From Pokkaliibacter sp046614695 (GTDB taxonomy: Bacteria > Pseudomonadota > Gammaproteobacteria > Pseudomonadales > Balneatricaceae), in NCBI RefSeq assembly GCF_046614695.1, contig NZ_JBKKHQ010000012.1, positions 124,001 through 188,000 of the forward strand: 64,000 nt of DNA, in the 5' to 3' direction. Below, piece by piece: positions 17,311 to 25,873 of this stretch. A program made the translations under genes and the position numbers. Numbering within the stretch: position 1 is the first letter of the stretch; each line of letters starts with the position of its first letter. Under the pieces are notes generated by a model. It ran no database searches, was not told the origin of the DNA, and was given only the letters and a program-made list of their open reading frames with translations.

Positions 17311-18798
17311 ATGCCGACACCCATCATTGTCGCCATTGATGAAGGCACCACGAACGCCAAGGCCGTATGTATCGACCGCGACGGTCAGATCATCGCCAAG
17401 GGCTCTCGCCCCTTAAGCCTGACGCATCCCAGGGCGGCCTGGTCTGAACAGGACCCGCTGGTGATTATTCAGGCGGTGAAAGAGGCCATCACTGAAGCCC
17501 TTGCCGGGGTGGCGGATGCCGAGATTGCCGGTGTCGCCATCAGTAATCAGCGTGAATCCGTGCTGATCTGGGATCGCGCCACGGGTGAGCCTTTAAGCCC
17601 GGTGGTGACCTGGCAATGCCGGCGTTCCGATGCGTTCTGCCGCCGATTGGCTGCCAGCGATAATGCCCTGACCGTACAGGCGAAAACCGGTTTGCCGGTT
17701 GATCCGCTCTTTCCGGCAGCGAAGATCAAGTGGCTGCTGGATGAAATCCCGAATGCTCGCAGCAAAGCCGATGACGGCAGCCTCTGTGTCGGCACCATCG
17801 ATACCTGGCTGGTCTGGCATCTCACCGGACAGCAGGCGTTCGTGACCGATTACTCCAATGCCAGTCGCACCCAGCTCTTTGATATCTATCAGGAGCAATG
17901 GGACAACGACTTGCTGGCTCTTTTTGATATTCCTGCATCGTGCCTCGCCACGGTGTGTCAGTCATCCGGGCTGCGAGGCGTCACGCGCGGCTTTGGCGCA
18001 CTGCCTGATGGCGTGCCGGTGCTGTCGCAGATTGGTGATTCCCATGCTGCGCTGTACGGACAGGGGGGATTTGTCCCCGGCGTGATCAAGGCCACGTACG
18101 GTACCGGCAGCTCGCTGATGACACCGGTCACCACCGTCGAGAGCGATGACTACCGCCTGGCGCGTACGGTCGCCTGGCATGATGATGCCCTGACCTATGC
18201 CCTCGAAGGCAACATTACCCATACCGGCGCGGGCATGAGCTTTATGTCGAAGATGCTGGGCATCAACGATATGGACAAGCTGGTGGCGATGGCCGAATCC
18301 ACGGAATCCAACGATGGCGTGTATTTTGTGCCGGCACTCTCGGGTCTGGGAGCGCCGTACTGGAATTCCGAAGCGCGTGGTCTGATCACCGGTCTTACCG
18401 ATAATGCCACCCCGGCGATTCTCGCCCGTGCCGCGCTGGAGTCCGTGGCGTATCAGGTCGCCGATGTGTTCTATCTGATGGAAAGCCTCTCGGGCAGCAA
18501 GCTCGAAGCGCTGCTGGTCGATGGCGGCGCGACACGCTGCCGCTGGCTGATGCAATTCCAGGCCGATCTGCTGAACCGCCCGGTACTGCGTTGTAAAACG
18601 GCAGAAGTCTCGGCGCTGGGGGCAGGCTATCTGGCCGGTAAAGCTCTTGGCTGGTGGGCCACTCGGCAGGATCTGGCGGCACTGAGCCGTCAGGTGGAGG
18701 TTATTGAGCCCGGCTCACCGCGAGTGGATTTGTCCGAAAGCTACGCGGGCTGGAAGCAGGCGATTGAACGCACGCTGCTGACCCCAACTGCTGAGTAG
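17311..18798 (+). CDS. FGGY-family carbohydrate kinase
   Basis: A 495-residue sugar or polyol kinase in the glycerol kinase/xylulokinase family. The first phosphate loop reads IDEGTTNAKAV near residue 9. SNQRESVLIWD near 77 and GTIDTWLVWHLTG near 162 are typical, TYGTGSSLM near 268 is the second phosphate motif, and LLVDGGATRCRWLMQFQADLLNRPV near 397 is the adenosine region. It lies 64 bp after the transketolase C-gene. It should phosphorylate the ketose made by the SDR enzymes, giving the transketolase substrate. By eye it resembles glycerol/erythritol/apulose kinases more than xylulokinase, but the substrate is not proven. Confidence 0.92.
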   Translation: MPTPIIVAIDEGTTNAKAVCIDRDGQIIAKGSRPLSLTHPRAAWSEQDPLVIIQAVKEAITEALAGVADAEIAGVAISNQRESVLIWDRATGEPLSPVVTWQCRRSDAFCRRLAASDNALTVQAKTGLPVDPLFPAAKIKWLLDEIPNARSKADDGSLCVGTIDTWLVWHLTGQQAFVTDYSNASRTQLFDIYQEQWDNDLLALFDIPASCLATVCQSSGLRGVTRGFGALPDGVPVLSQIGDSHAALYGQGGFVPGVIKATYGTGSSLMTPVTTVESDDYRLARTVAWHDDALTYALEGNITHTGAGMSFMSKMLGINDMDKLVAMAESTESNDGVYFVPALSGLGAPYWNSEARGLITGLTDNATPAILARAALESVAYQVADVFYLMESLSGSKLEALLVDGGATRCRWLMQFQADLLNRPVLRCKTAEVSALGAGYLAGKALGWWATRQDLAALSRQVEVIEPGSPRVDLSESYAGWKQAIERTLLTPTAE

Positions 18799-19001
18799 CA
18801 TCGTGGTACATCGCATAACGGCAGTCGGAAGCTGGTGAAAAACACCGGTTTCCGACCTGAATTTGCCGGGTGGCGCGCCTTTAGGTGTCGTTGACCGTAA
18901 GACTCGTCATAATACGGGGCGAACCATCCCCTAATCTTGGCGCAGCTGGTCAGACTCGAACAAGGATACCGCTGCCCGCCGATCGGTTTCTGGAGGTATG
19001 C

Positions 19002-19775
19002 ATGACGTTAAAACGTCGCAAGAAGATCGTGGGTAACTGGAAGATGAACGGCAGCACGGTGTTTGCCCGTACGCTGGTCAGCGACCTGCTGGAGCAACTC
19101 TCCCCCGCGCTGACGGAACAGGTGTGTCTGTGCCCACCGATGCCCTATTTGCCGATGGTGGCAGAGGCACTTGGGCAGAGTGGTGTGAGCCTGGGCGCCC
19201 AGAACGTCAGTAGTTATAACGACGGTGCCTACACCGGCGAGGTCTCCGCGACCATGCTGGCGGATATTGGCTGTGATCATGTGATTGTTGGCCATTCCGA
19301 GCGTCGTACGCTCTTTGCTGAAACCGACGCCATCGTCGTCAGTAAAGTCGCCAAGGCGCTGGAACAGCCGGGTTTGACGCCCATTCTCTGCGTCGGGGAA
19401 ACCCGTGAAGAGCGTGAAGCCGGACAGTGGCAGGCGGTGATTTCCCGCCAGATGCAGGCAGTGCTTGAGGGCATCGACCGTGCCGGTGTGGCCCGTATCA
19501 TCGTGGCGTATGAGCCCGTCTGGGCCATCGGCACCGGCCTGACCGCAACGGCTGAGCAGGCACAGGAAGTCCACGCGCTGATTCGTCAGCAGGTGGCGGC
19601 GCTGGATAGCGCTATTGCCGACTCACTGCTGATTCTCTATGGCGGCAGTCTGAATGATCAGAACGCCAAAGAGCTGCTGAGCCAGCCTGATATTGATGGC
19701 GGTCTGGTCGGCGGTGCTGCGCTGGTGGCGGAAAAGTTTGCCCGTGTGTGCAATACCCTGGCGGAGGTGGGCTAA
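19002..19775 (+). CDS. tpiA: Triosephosphate isomerase
   Basis: A 257-residue TIM barrel. Catalytic residues are plain: Asn and Lys in VGNWKMNG near residue 12, histidine in GHSERR near 96, glutamate in AYEPVWAIGTG near 168, and phosphate-loop YGGS and LVGGAAL near the end. I chose the ATG at 19002 with GGAGG five bases upstream. Because it ends the catabolic operon and is followed by a terminator, it is likely a pathway-dedicated copy converting dihydroxyacetone phosphate to glyceraldehyde 3-phosphate. In rhizobial erythritol loci a TIM-like protein (EryH) instead isomerises tetrulose phosphate, which is a real alternative here. Confidence 0.92.
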   Translation: MTLKRRKKIVGNWKMNGSTVFARTLVSDLLEQLSPALTEQVCLCPPMPYLPMVAEALGQSGVSLGAQNVSSYNDGAYTGEVSATMLADIGCDHVIVGHSERRTLFAETDAIVVSKVAKALEQPGLTPILCVGETREEREAGQWQAVISRQMQAVLEGIDRAGVARIIVAYEPVWAIGTGLTATAEQAQEVHALIRQQVAALDSAIADSLLILYGGSLNDQNAKELLSQPDIDGGLVGGAALVAEKFARVCNTLAEVG

Positions 19776-19842
19776 GACCTGCCTGCCAGCACGAATCCAA
19801 TTCGAGGTGTCGCTTCTTAACTTGAGGTGTGACCCACATTCG

Positions 19843-19869
19843 GCCCGGAGACAATCCGGGCTTTTTTTT
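19843..19869 (+). terminator. Intrinsic terminator behind tpiA
   Basis: Stem GCCCGG/CCGGGC with a 7-base loop followed by eight T. It separates the catabolic operon from the RibB-type gene. Confidence 0.9.
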
Positions 19870-19926
19870 GACAGGCATAGGCAGTTTTTGCGGATTTTCT
19901 GTACAAAAAAGCATGCAAAATCCTCA

Positions 19927-19942
19927 GTGAATAATTATTCAC
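19927..19942. promoter_or_regulatory. Perfect 16-bp palindrome before the RibB-type gene
   Basis: GTGAATAATTATTCAC is its own reverse complement. It lies 117 bp before the GTG start of the RibB-type gene and after the tpiA terminator, so it sits in a promoter region. It may be an operator for the SorC regulator made from this transcript. It does not match the 14-bp motif found at the other two promoters. Confidence 0.5.
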
Positions 19943-20058
19943 AACTGCTAGAATGAACCGCAAAGCTCTGTAGATGAGCGGGGTTCAGGGAGGCGTTGCG
20001 GACGCTTTCCTTCCTGAAAAAACATTCTTAGTCCCTGAGACGGGTTATCGAGGTCACT

Positions 20059-21156
20059 GTGGCGATCAGCACTGCACAAGAAATTATTGAAGATATTCGT
20101 CAGGGCAAAATGGTCATCCTGATGGATGACGAAGACCGCGAGAACGAAGGCGATATTTTGCTGGCGGCGGATAAAGTGACGCCTGAAGCGGTGAACTTTA
20201 TGGCCAAGCATGGTCGTGGCCTGATTTGCCTGACTTTGACGCAGGACCGCTGCCGTCAGCTCAACCTGCCGTTGATGGTGCGCAATAACACCGAGGCTTT
20301 CTCTACAGCCTTTACGGTCGCTATCGAAGCGGCCACCGGCGTTGAAACCGGCATCTCCGCCAAGGACCGCTGCCGCACTATTCAGGTCGCGGTAGCGGAA
20401 AATGCCGTACCGGAAGACATCGTCATGCCGGGGCACATTTTCCCGGTCATGGCGCAGGAAGGCGGCGTTCTGACCCGCGCCGGTCACACCGAGGCCGGCT
20501 GTGATGTGGCGCGTCTGGCCGGGCTTACGCCTTCGTGCGTTATCGTCGAGATTCTGAATGATGATGGCACCATGGCACGTCGTCCCGAGCTGGAAGTCTT
20601 CGCTGAAAAGCACGGCATCAAGCTTGGCACCATCGCCGATCTGATTGCCTACCGCTACGAAACTGAACGCACCATCGAGAAGGTCGCCGAGACGGTGCTG
20701 GAAACCGCCTTTGGTGCTTTCAACCTTCTGACCTATCGCGACCAGATTGAGCACAAGCTGCACTTTGCCCTGACCAAAGGCCCCATTGATACCGACGGCG
20801 AAACCCTGGTACGTGTGCACTCACAGGACCCGGTCGTCGATGTGCTCCACGCAGGTGGCAAGAAGTGGTCAATTCCCGCCGCCATGCAGCGTATTGCCGA
20901 GCAGGGCGGTGTGCTGGTGATTCTGGCCAGTCAGGATAGCGAGGATGCGGTGCTGGAGAAGATTCAGCGTCTGGGTGGCAAGGAAACCAAAGCGGCCGCC
21001 AAGGCCACGCGTGGTCAATTCAGCCAGATTGGTGTGGGCTCACAGATTCTGTCTGATCTGGGCGTGCGCAAAATGCGCCTGCTGACCTCGACCGAGCAGC
21101 GTTATCACGCACTCTCGGGCTTTGGTCTGGAAGTGGTTGAGAACATCTGTGAATAA
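20059..21156 (+). CDS. ribB: RibB-type 3,4-dihydroxy-2-butanone 4-phosphate synthase with inactive RibA-like C-terminus
   Basis: A 365-residue protein. Residues 1-200 are a full DHBP synthase domain: DDEDRENEGD near residue 24 holds the metal-binding acids and RAGHTEAGCD near 145 the catalytic loop. This enzyme turns ribulose 5-phosphate into the four-carbon riboflavin precursor plus formate. Residues 205-365 have the RibA fold outline, but the three zinc cysteines of GTP cyclohydrolase II are missing, so only RibB activity is expected (RibBX type). The start is GTG with AGGT just before it. There is no FMN riboswitch upstream and the next gene is a sugar regulator, so it may serve the catabolic locus rather than vitamin synthesis. 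A second ribB elsewhere would support that. Confidence 0.85.
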   Translation: MAISTAQEIIEDIRQGKMVILMDDEDRENEGDILLAADKVTPEAVNFMAKHGRGLICLTLTQDRCRQLNLPLMVRNNTEAFSTAFTVAIEAATGVETGISAKDRCRTIQVAVAENAVPEDIVMPGHIFPVMAQEGGVLTRAGHTEAGCDVARLAGLTPSCVIVEILNDDGTMARRPELEVFAEKHGIKLGTIADLIAYRYETERTIEKVAETVLETAFGAFNLLTYRDQIEHKLHFALTKGPIDTDGETLVRVHSQDPVVDVLHAGGKKWSIPAAMQRIAEQGGVLVILASQDSEDAVLEKIQRLGGKETKAAAKATRGQFSQIGVGSQILSDLGVRKMRLLTSTEQRYHALSGFGLEVVENICE

Positions 21157-21200
21157 CCTGCCTTTGATCCACAGGCCAGTGATCCGTAAACGGGAGCGCG

Positions 21201-22148
21201 ATGACCAGCAATAACGAATTACGTCTTCTGATCAAGATCGCGACCCTGTATTACGACGAGGGTGTTAAGCAGGCGGATATCGCCAAGAACCTTAACCTCT
21301 CGCAGTCGCAAGTGTCCCGTGCCCTGAGCCGCTGCCTGAAAGACGGCCTGGTGAAGATCAGCGTGGTGCAGCCACCGAATATCTTCGTCAGTCTGGAGCG
21401 GGAAATTCAGTCTCGATTTGATTTTGCCCAGGCGATCGTGGTCGATGTGCCGGATGATGCTTCCCAGGATCAGATCCGCCGGGCCATCGGTGCCGCCGCT
21501 GCGCACTACATGCATACCACCCTGCAGAAGGATGAGCTGATCGGCATTTCCTCCTGGAGTGAAACCATCCGGGCGATGGTGGATAACATGCACCCGCTGG
21601 CCAACAAGGCGCGGGGCGTGATCCAGATGATTGGCGGGGTGGGCCATAACGGCAACCTGCAGGCAACCATGCTGACGCATTCACTGGCGCGACTGCTGGA
21701 GTGTGATTCCTACCTGTTGCCGGCCACGGGGATTGGTCAGTCGGTGGAGGATCGCACCCGCCTGATGAGCAGTCCGGAAGTGCTGGATGTCGTGGGCAGG
21801 TTTGAGGAAATCAATCTGGCGCTGGTGGGTATTGGTTCCACGGAGCCATCCTTCCTGCTGCGCAACTCCGGTAACTACTTTCAGGAAGAGATGACCTCAG
21901 AGCTGGTCAAGCGGGGTGCGGTGGGGGATATCTGCCTGCATTACTTTGATCAGCAGGGCGAGCCGGTACTGAAGGATCAGGAAGATCCGGTCATCTCCAT
22001 GTCGCTGGCGCAGCTGAAAAACTGCCCGAGGGTGGTTGGTCTGGCCGGTGGGCTTGATCGCGTGGATGCCATTAAAGGGGCGCTGGCCGGTGGTTACATT
22101 GATGTGCTGATTACCGATCGCATTACCGCCAAGGCGCTGGTGAAGTAA
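21201..22148 (+). CDS. SorC-family transcriptional regulator of the sugar/polyol locus
   Basis: A 315-residue regulator. The N-terminal helix-turn-helix is clear (YYDEGVKQADIAKNLNLSQSQVSRALSR, about residues 18-45). The rest is the SorC/DeoR sugar-phosphate-binding fold, with GISSWSETIRAMV near 115 and MIGGVG near 140 as the phosphate-loop region and a C-terminal VVGLAGGLDRVDAIKGAL. It has GGGAG seven bases before the ATG and follows the RibB-type gene by 44 bp, ending at a terminator. EryD of erythritol loci belongs to this family. It most likely represses the locus and is released by a phosphorylated intermediate made by the FGGY kinase. Confidence 0.9.
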   Translation: MTSNNELRLLIKIATLYYDEGVKQADIAKNLNLSQSQVSRALSRCLKDGLVKISVVQPPNIFVSLEREIQSRFDFAQAIVVDVPDDASQDQIRRAIGAAAAHYMHTTLQKDELIGISSWSETIRAMVDNMHPLANKARGVIQMIGGVGHNGNLQATMLTHSLARLLECDSYLLPATGIGQSVEDRTRLMSSPEVLDVVGRFEEINLALVGIGSTEPSFLLRNSGNYFQEEMTSELVKRGAVGDICLHYFDQQGEPVLKDQEDPVISMSLAQLKNCPRVVGLAGGLDRVDAIKGALAGGYIDVLITDRITAKALVK

Positions 22149-22177
22149 CAAATAACAAAGCGCGTACCTGCTAATGA

Positions 22178-22217
22178 AAACGGCTCGCCCTGATCAGGGG
22201 ACGAGCCGTTTTTTTAT
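22178..22217 (+). terminator. Intrinsic terminator behind the SorC regulator
   Basis: Long stem AACGGCTCG/CGAGCCGTT with an inner CCCTGATCAGGGG stem-loop, followed by a T-run. It closes the catabolic locus. Confidence 0.9.
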
Positions 22218-22305
22218 GGGCACTTCAGCGCATCCTGTGCGAGTACACCCCAGCGTTAAGAGACCGCTCTGAGACAGTTTAGAGGCTGCTCAAAGGCCTC
22301 GGTCT

Positions 22306-25300
22306 TTACAGAATCTGCGGCGCGCCGGAGGCACTGAAACCGCTCTGCCAGTGCTGACCCTGGAGCTTGATCGCCAGCTCACGTTCGTGTTCGGTAGCAG
22401 CTTGCTGATCCTGCGCGGCCTGACGGTCCTGCAGTACCTTGGCCTGACGGCAGGCAGCATCCAGTCGCAGCGGCGCGGTGCCGAGCAGTAAGGTATTCAG
22501 GCGACTGCGCTTCTTGCGAAACTCCTTGTTGGCATCATCCATCAGATGCTGGGCAAACCGCTGCTCGATGGAGGCGGGCTCCGCCGTAGCCGGGCCGTGG
22601 TCATGATCATGGTGATGATCTGCCACCGGGCCGAAGAGATCGAGATAGGCTTCCATCAGCCCCTGCATTGCCGCGGGTGTTGTTGTCTCACTCGTCAGCT
22701 TTTCCGCCAGTGCGCTGAGTTTTCGCTGGCGTAGCAGATCGGTCGCAAGGCCTGTTCCCACGCTTTGCCAGTGCGTTTTCACCGCCTCTTCGCTGGTCTG
22801 CTCTGCCGCATTCTCAGAAGAGGACTGCGCGGCCTCTTGTGCAGATTCAACAGGTACGCCACTGGCCGTTGCTGGAGCTGCCGCATCATGGCTGTGCTCG
22901 TGATGATGGCGGTGCAGCGATAATCCAAAGCGATGCTTGTGCTCCGGTTTCTGGCTGACTGGCTCTTCAACGGGCAAGGGGTTGTCTTCCGGCTGATACA
23001 GCGCCTGTGCCAGGCGGTCATCCCCTTCACTGACATCAAACAGCCGCGTTTCGGCGGCCAGCAGATTGTCCATGTGCGTTAGCGCCTTGTTCACATCCTG
23101 CGCCATCCAGGCCTTGAGTGGCGCGGCGCTTTCCGGCTTGGTCAGAATCCGCGCCATTTGGGTTTTATTGAGGTAGGGCGTTTTATCGCTGAAGTCTTCC
23201 CGTGCGGCCGCCAGCGCGGGTTTCTCATGGGCTTTCAGGGTGCTGGTGAGATGCTGGGCGCCACGCTTCATCGGCAGGGTCATGCTTTTGAAACGGTCCT
23301 TCAGGGGACGGTAGCTATGATCATGAGTATGTTCATGAGCATGGCTGTGCCCGTGATGGTGCTCATGAGCGTGACCATGATGATGCTCTGCCTGTGGCGG
23401 GGCCGAAGCGTCATGGTGATGAGCGGAGTGATCATGGTTGTGCTCCGCAGGCTGGTAGCGGGTATCGCGATAGGCTTTCTTCCAGGATTCTCCGCTCAGA
23501 GTCTGGGGCGCGCTGTGTTTGAGATAGCTGCCGACGCCTCGCGACAGCGCCGCTGTCTGCTGGCCGCCTCGCTGCAGGGACTCACGGGTACGCTGCATAA
23601 AGCCCTTGTCTTCCTTACGCTGGGTTTCACGCTTTTCCCGGGTTTGTGCTGTGTCGGTGGAGTGGGTGGTGATCTTCTTGTGGCGCAGGCCGTTGGCCTT
23701 GGCCATATCCACCAGAAAGTCGGTGCGATGATCTTCACGCTCATCCAGCAAGCGCGCCATTTCCGTCGGCAGCTGGATGCTGTCTTTACCGCCATTGGCG
23801 GCGAGGGCCTTGAAGAGATCACTGCGCAGCTCCGGGTCTTCACGCTCTGCCCACTCTTCATGCTCATGGATGTTGGCGTGATAACGGGCATAACCGTAGG
23901 TGCCGTAGGCCACGGCGACCACGGAGGCGAGAATCGCGGTGCTGGCACTGATATCAGCAACGGTCGCGGTGCCTGCCACCAGTGCCGCAATCTTGGTGGC
24001 GCTGATCCCCGTGGCGCCGAGGGTATAACCGCCCATACCGCCGACGAACCAGTTCAGCAGTTTCTTGAAGGCTTTCAGCCCCTGCTCCTGGGATGCCCAT
24101 TTGCCGTCCTTGAAGAAGCGGTCGTAGTCCTCGCGAATTTCCGTCGGCAGTTCTTCCTTGATCAGCTCGAAGGCTTCACCGGCCGTCTTGAGGCGGTCCT
24201 GCAGCTCTGCCAGTTGTGCTTTAGTGAGCTTCAGCGTGTTGACGCCCATGTAAAGGCCGGAGGCCGCAGCCGCAGGCGAAAGGCCAATGCCCGCCACGCC
24301 TGCGAGGGTCGACGCGACCGGCATGGCAACTTCACTGGCGTAGGCAAGAGGCTTACAGACCAGCTCGATCATGCCTTTAACCATCATCAGCGCGCCGGCC
24401 GTTTCTGAGCCTTTACCAAGGCCAATCTTGTATTTGACGTTCCCCAGACGCTGATCGAGCCGCTCCAGTTCCCAGTCGGTGACACGAAGCTCGGTACTCA
24501 GCAGCTGCAAATGCTGTTGACGCTCCTGATGCTGGGCCGGGGTTTCATCCGCTGGTGCCGTTTTCAGGGCCTCGAGTTTTTTCAGTAGCTGCGCCTTGTG
24601 CTCAATCACACGTAAGCGGGCTTTGGTATCGTGCTTTTTCTCCGCCTGACCTTCCTTGCGCTCTCCTTTACCAGCAGCGTAACCCAGCCCTCCGGCGCCC
24701 ACCTGCAGGCCGGCCAGCAGCGTATCTCCGAATAGCTCCAGGCCCGAGCCTGAGGTTTCATGATGCTGAAATTGCTGCAGGCGGGAGAGGCCCGAGTGGC
24801 CATCATCCGGGTTCAGCACAGCAGCCATACCGGTCTTGGCGCCGACGGCCGCGTGAGGACCTTCGTCAATATCGGTGGTGCCAAGACACTTTTTCAGCAG
24901 CCGCTTCATGCGGGTGTCGGCATGGTGGTGATGCACATGCTCATCGTCATCATGGGAATGTGCGTGGGCATGATCATGGCCGTGACTGGCTTGGGTCTGC
25001 GCGGCGGCAAGAGGTTTATCCGCCAGTTGCAGCTCCTCATCGAGCAGCTCCAGCAAGGCCTGACAGGGCTGGGTGAAGTGTTTTTCTTCCGGGCGCTGGA
25101 AACTGCCCAGCAGAGTGTTAAAAGCCCCCATGAGTTCACGCGTTTCATGGAAAAACGCCTGATGATCCGGCGCGGCTTCATGGGCGTGCGCCTCATGCTG
25201 GGCGCTGACCTGACCGAGCAGCGCCTGCAGGCGATGCTCAATGGTGGAATCCCCTAAAAGGGTCTGGATGGCCTGTTGGGCTTTGGCGCTGGACTGTACC

Positions 25301-25398
25301 GCTTTAGCGGCGGTATCAGCCGAGGTGTCGCGCTGGGTAACCTGCTCAAGGCCTGTCGAGAAGTGCTGGTTCAGCACATTGCGAAGGCTGGTATTCAT
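22306..25398 (-). CDS. Large histidine-rich membrane-associated protein of unknown function
   Basis: A 1030-residue protein I do not recognise. Four clusters made mostly of His with Asp, Glu, Ala or Ser occur at about residues 138-160, 646-698, 821-836 and 923-932, a pattern seen in zinc or nickel buffering loops. Two hydrophobic, Ala/Gly-rich blocks at about 335-395 and 450-505 could each form a helical hairpin in a membrane. The flanks are charged and helical (KKLEALKTAPADETPAQHQE). There is no signal peptide; the N-terminus is polar and rich in Ser, Thr and Gln, as in type III substrates. A CesT chaperone is encoded 3.6 kb away, so secretion is possible but not shown. A small histidine-containing gene lies just upstream on the same strand. 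Confidence 0.7.
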   Translation of the reverse strand: MNTSLRNVLNQHFSTGLEQVTQRDTSADTAAKAVQSSAKAQQAIQTLLGDSTIEHRLQALLGQVSAQHEAHAHEAAPDHQAFFHETRELMGAFNTLLGSFQRPEEKHFTQPCQALLELLDEELQLADKPLAAAQTQASHGHDHAHAHSHDDDEHVHHHHADTRMKRLLKKCLGTTDIDEGPHAAVGAKTGMAAVLNPDDGHSGLSRLQQFQHHETSGSGLELFGDTLLAGLQVGAGGLGYAAGKGERKEGQAEKKHDTKARLRVIEHKAQLLKKLEALKTAPADETPAQHQERQQHLQLLSTELRVTDWELERLDQRLGNVKYKIGLGKGSETAGALMMVKGMIELVCKPLAYASEVAMPVASTLAGVAGIGLSPAAAASGLYMGVNTLKLTKAQLAELQDRLKTAGEAFELIKEELPTEIREDYDRFFKDGKWASQEQGLKAFKKLLNWFVGGMGGYTLGATGISATKIAALVAGTATVADISASTAILASVVAVAYGTYGYARYHANIHEHEEWAEREDPELRSDLFKALAANGGKDSIQLPTEMARLLDEREDHRTDFLVDMAKANGLRHKKITTHSTDTAQTREKRETQRKEDKGFMQRTRESLQRGGQQTAALSRGVGSYLKHSAPQTLSGESWKKAYRDTRYQPAEHNHDHSAHHHDASAPPQAEHHHGHAHEHHHGHSHAHEHTHDHSYRPLKDRFKSMTLPMKRGAQHLTSTLKAHEKPALAAAREDFSDKTPYLNKTQMARILTKPESAAPLKAWMAQDVNKALTHMDNLLAAETRLFDVSEGDDRLAQALYQPEDNPLPVEEPVSQKPEHKHRFGLSLHRHHHEHSHDAAAPATASGVPVESAQEAAQSSSENAAEQTSEEAVKTHWQSVGTGLATDLLRQRKLSALAEKLTSETTTPAAMQGLMEAYLDLFGPVADHHHDHDHGPATAEPASIEQRFAQHLMDDANKEFRKKRSRLNTLLLGTAPLRLDAACRQAKVLQDRQAAQDQQAATEHERELAIKLQGQHWQSGFSASGAPQIL

Positions 25399-25479
25399 GA
25401 TGATGCTCTTCTTTCGGCGTCAGTAACCCGCTTCGCCTGATTCAGGCAAAGGTCGGTGAGAGAGAAAACGCGGGATAAC

Positions 25480-25851
25480 TCAGACGAAAGAAGGCGGAGC
25501 GCGTGGGGCAAAGAAGCGGCGGGTGATGAAAGGCGGCACGGGCGGCGCTGTCGTCTCACTGATGCGCAACGCCCGGCGGTACAGAGAAGGGGCGGCAAAA
25601 CTCAGGCTTTGCAGGGTGATGGCCAGGGAGGCGGCATCAAACGCCAGACAGGAATGAGCATGGCTCAGAGCTTCATCATGATCCTCCGAGGAGGCATCAC
25701 CATGAAAATGCGCCTGCACTTCCTGCCATTGGGTGTGCTCGATCCCGTGAATAAAACCGAGGTGATGCGCTTGTAACAGCGCAAACAGCAGCAGGCCAAT
25801 CAGCCAGTGCTGATGGCGGTGCCTCGGTGATGTCAGGGGAGAAGCCAGCAT
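25480..25851 (-). CDS. Small histidine-containing exported or membrane protein (DUF2946-like)
   Basis: A 123-residue protein with one N-terminal hydrophobic segment (WLIGLLLFALLQAHHLGFIHG, split by histidines), then a His/Asp/Glu stretch and a single cysteine in HSCLAFDAASL. The tail is proline and arginine rich, ending FAPRAPPSFV. This outline is common among small DUF2946-type proteins next to metal-handling genes. It sits 81 bp upstream of the 1030-residue histidine-rich protein and 22 bp downstream of an Rrf2 regulator, all on one strand, so the three may share a transcript. A link to metal handling is inference from composition. Confidence 0.55.
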   Translation of the reverse strand: MLASPLTSPRHRHQHWLIGLLLFALLQAHHLGFIHGIEHTQWQEVQAHFHGDASSEDHDEALSHAHSCLAFDAASLAITLQSLSFAAPSLYRRALRISETTAPPVPPFITRRFFAPRAPPSFV

Positions 25852-25873
25852 GGGTTAAACCTGGGCGGCGGGG

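Noticed and set aside
19870..20058. FMN (RFN) riboswitch before the RibB-type gene
   Set aside because: The conserved RFN blocks are not present; only a palindrome and ordinary promoter-like DNA are seen.
23158..24408. 416-codon plus-strand frame
   Set aside because: Antisense to the 1030-residue gene; Met/Val-rich runs are complements of the histidine codons. The minus-strand frame is continuous through the whole region.
22306..25398. Cation diffusion facilitator or ZIP transporter suggested by the His clusters
   Set aside because: The hydrophobic blocks are too few and lack the CDF/ZIP helix patterns and metal-site motifs.
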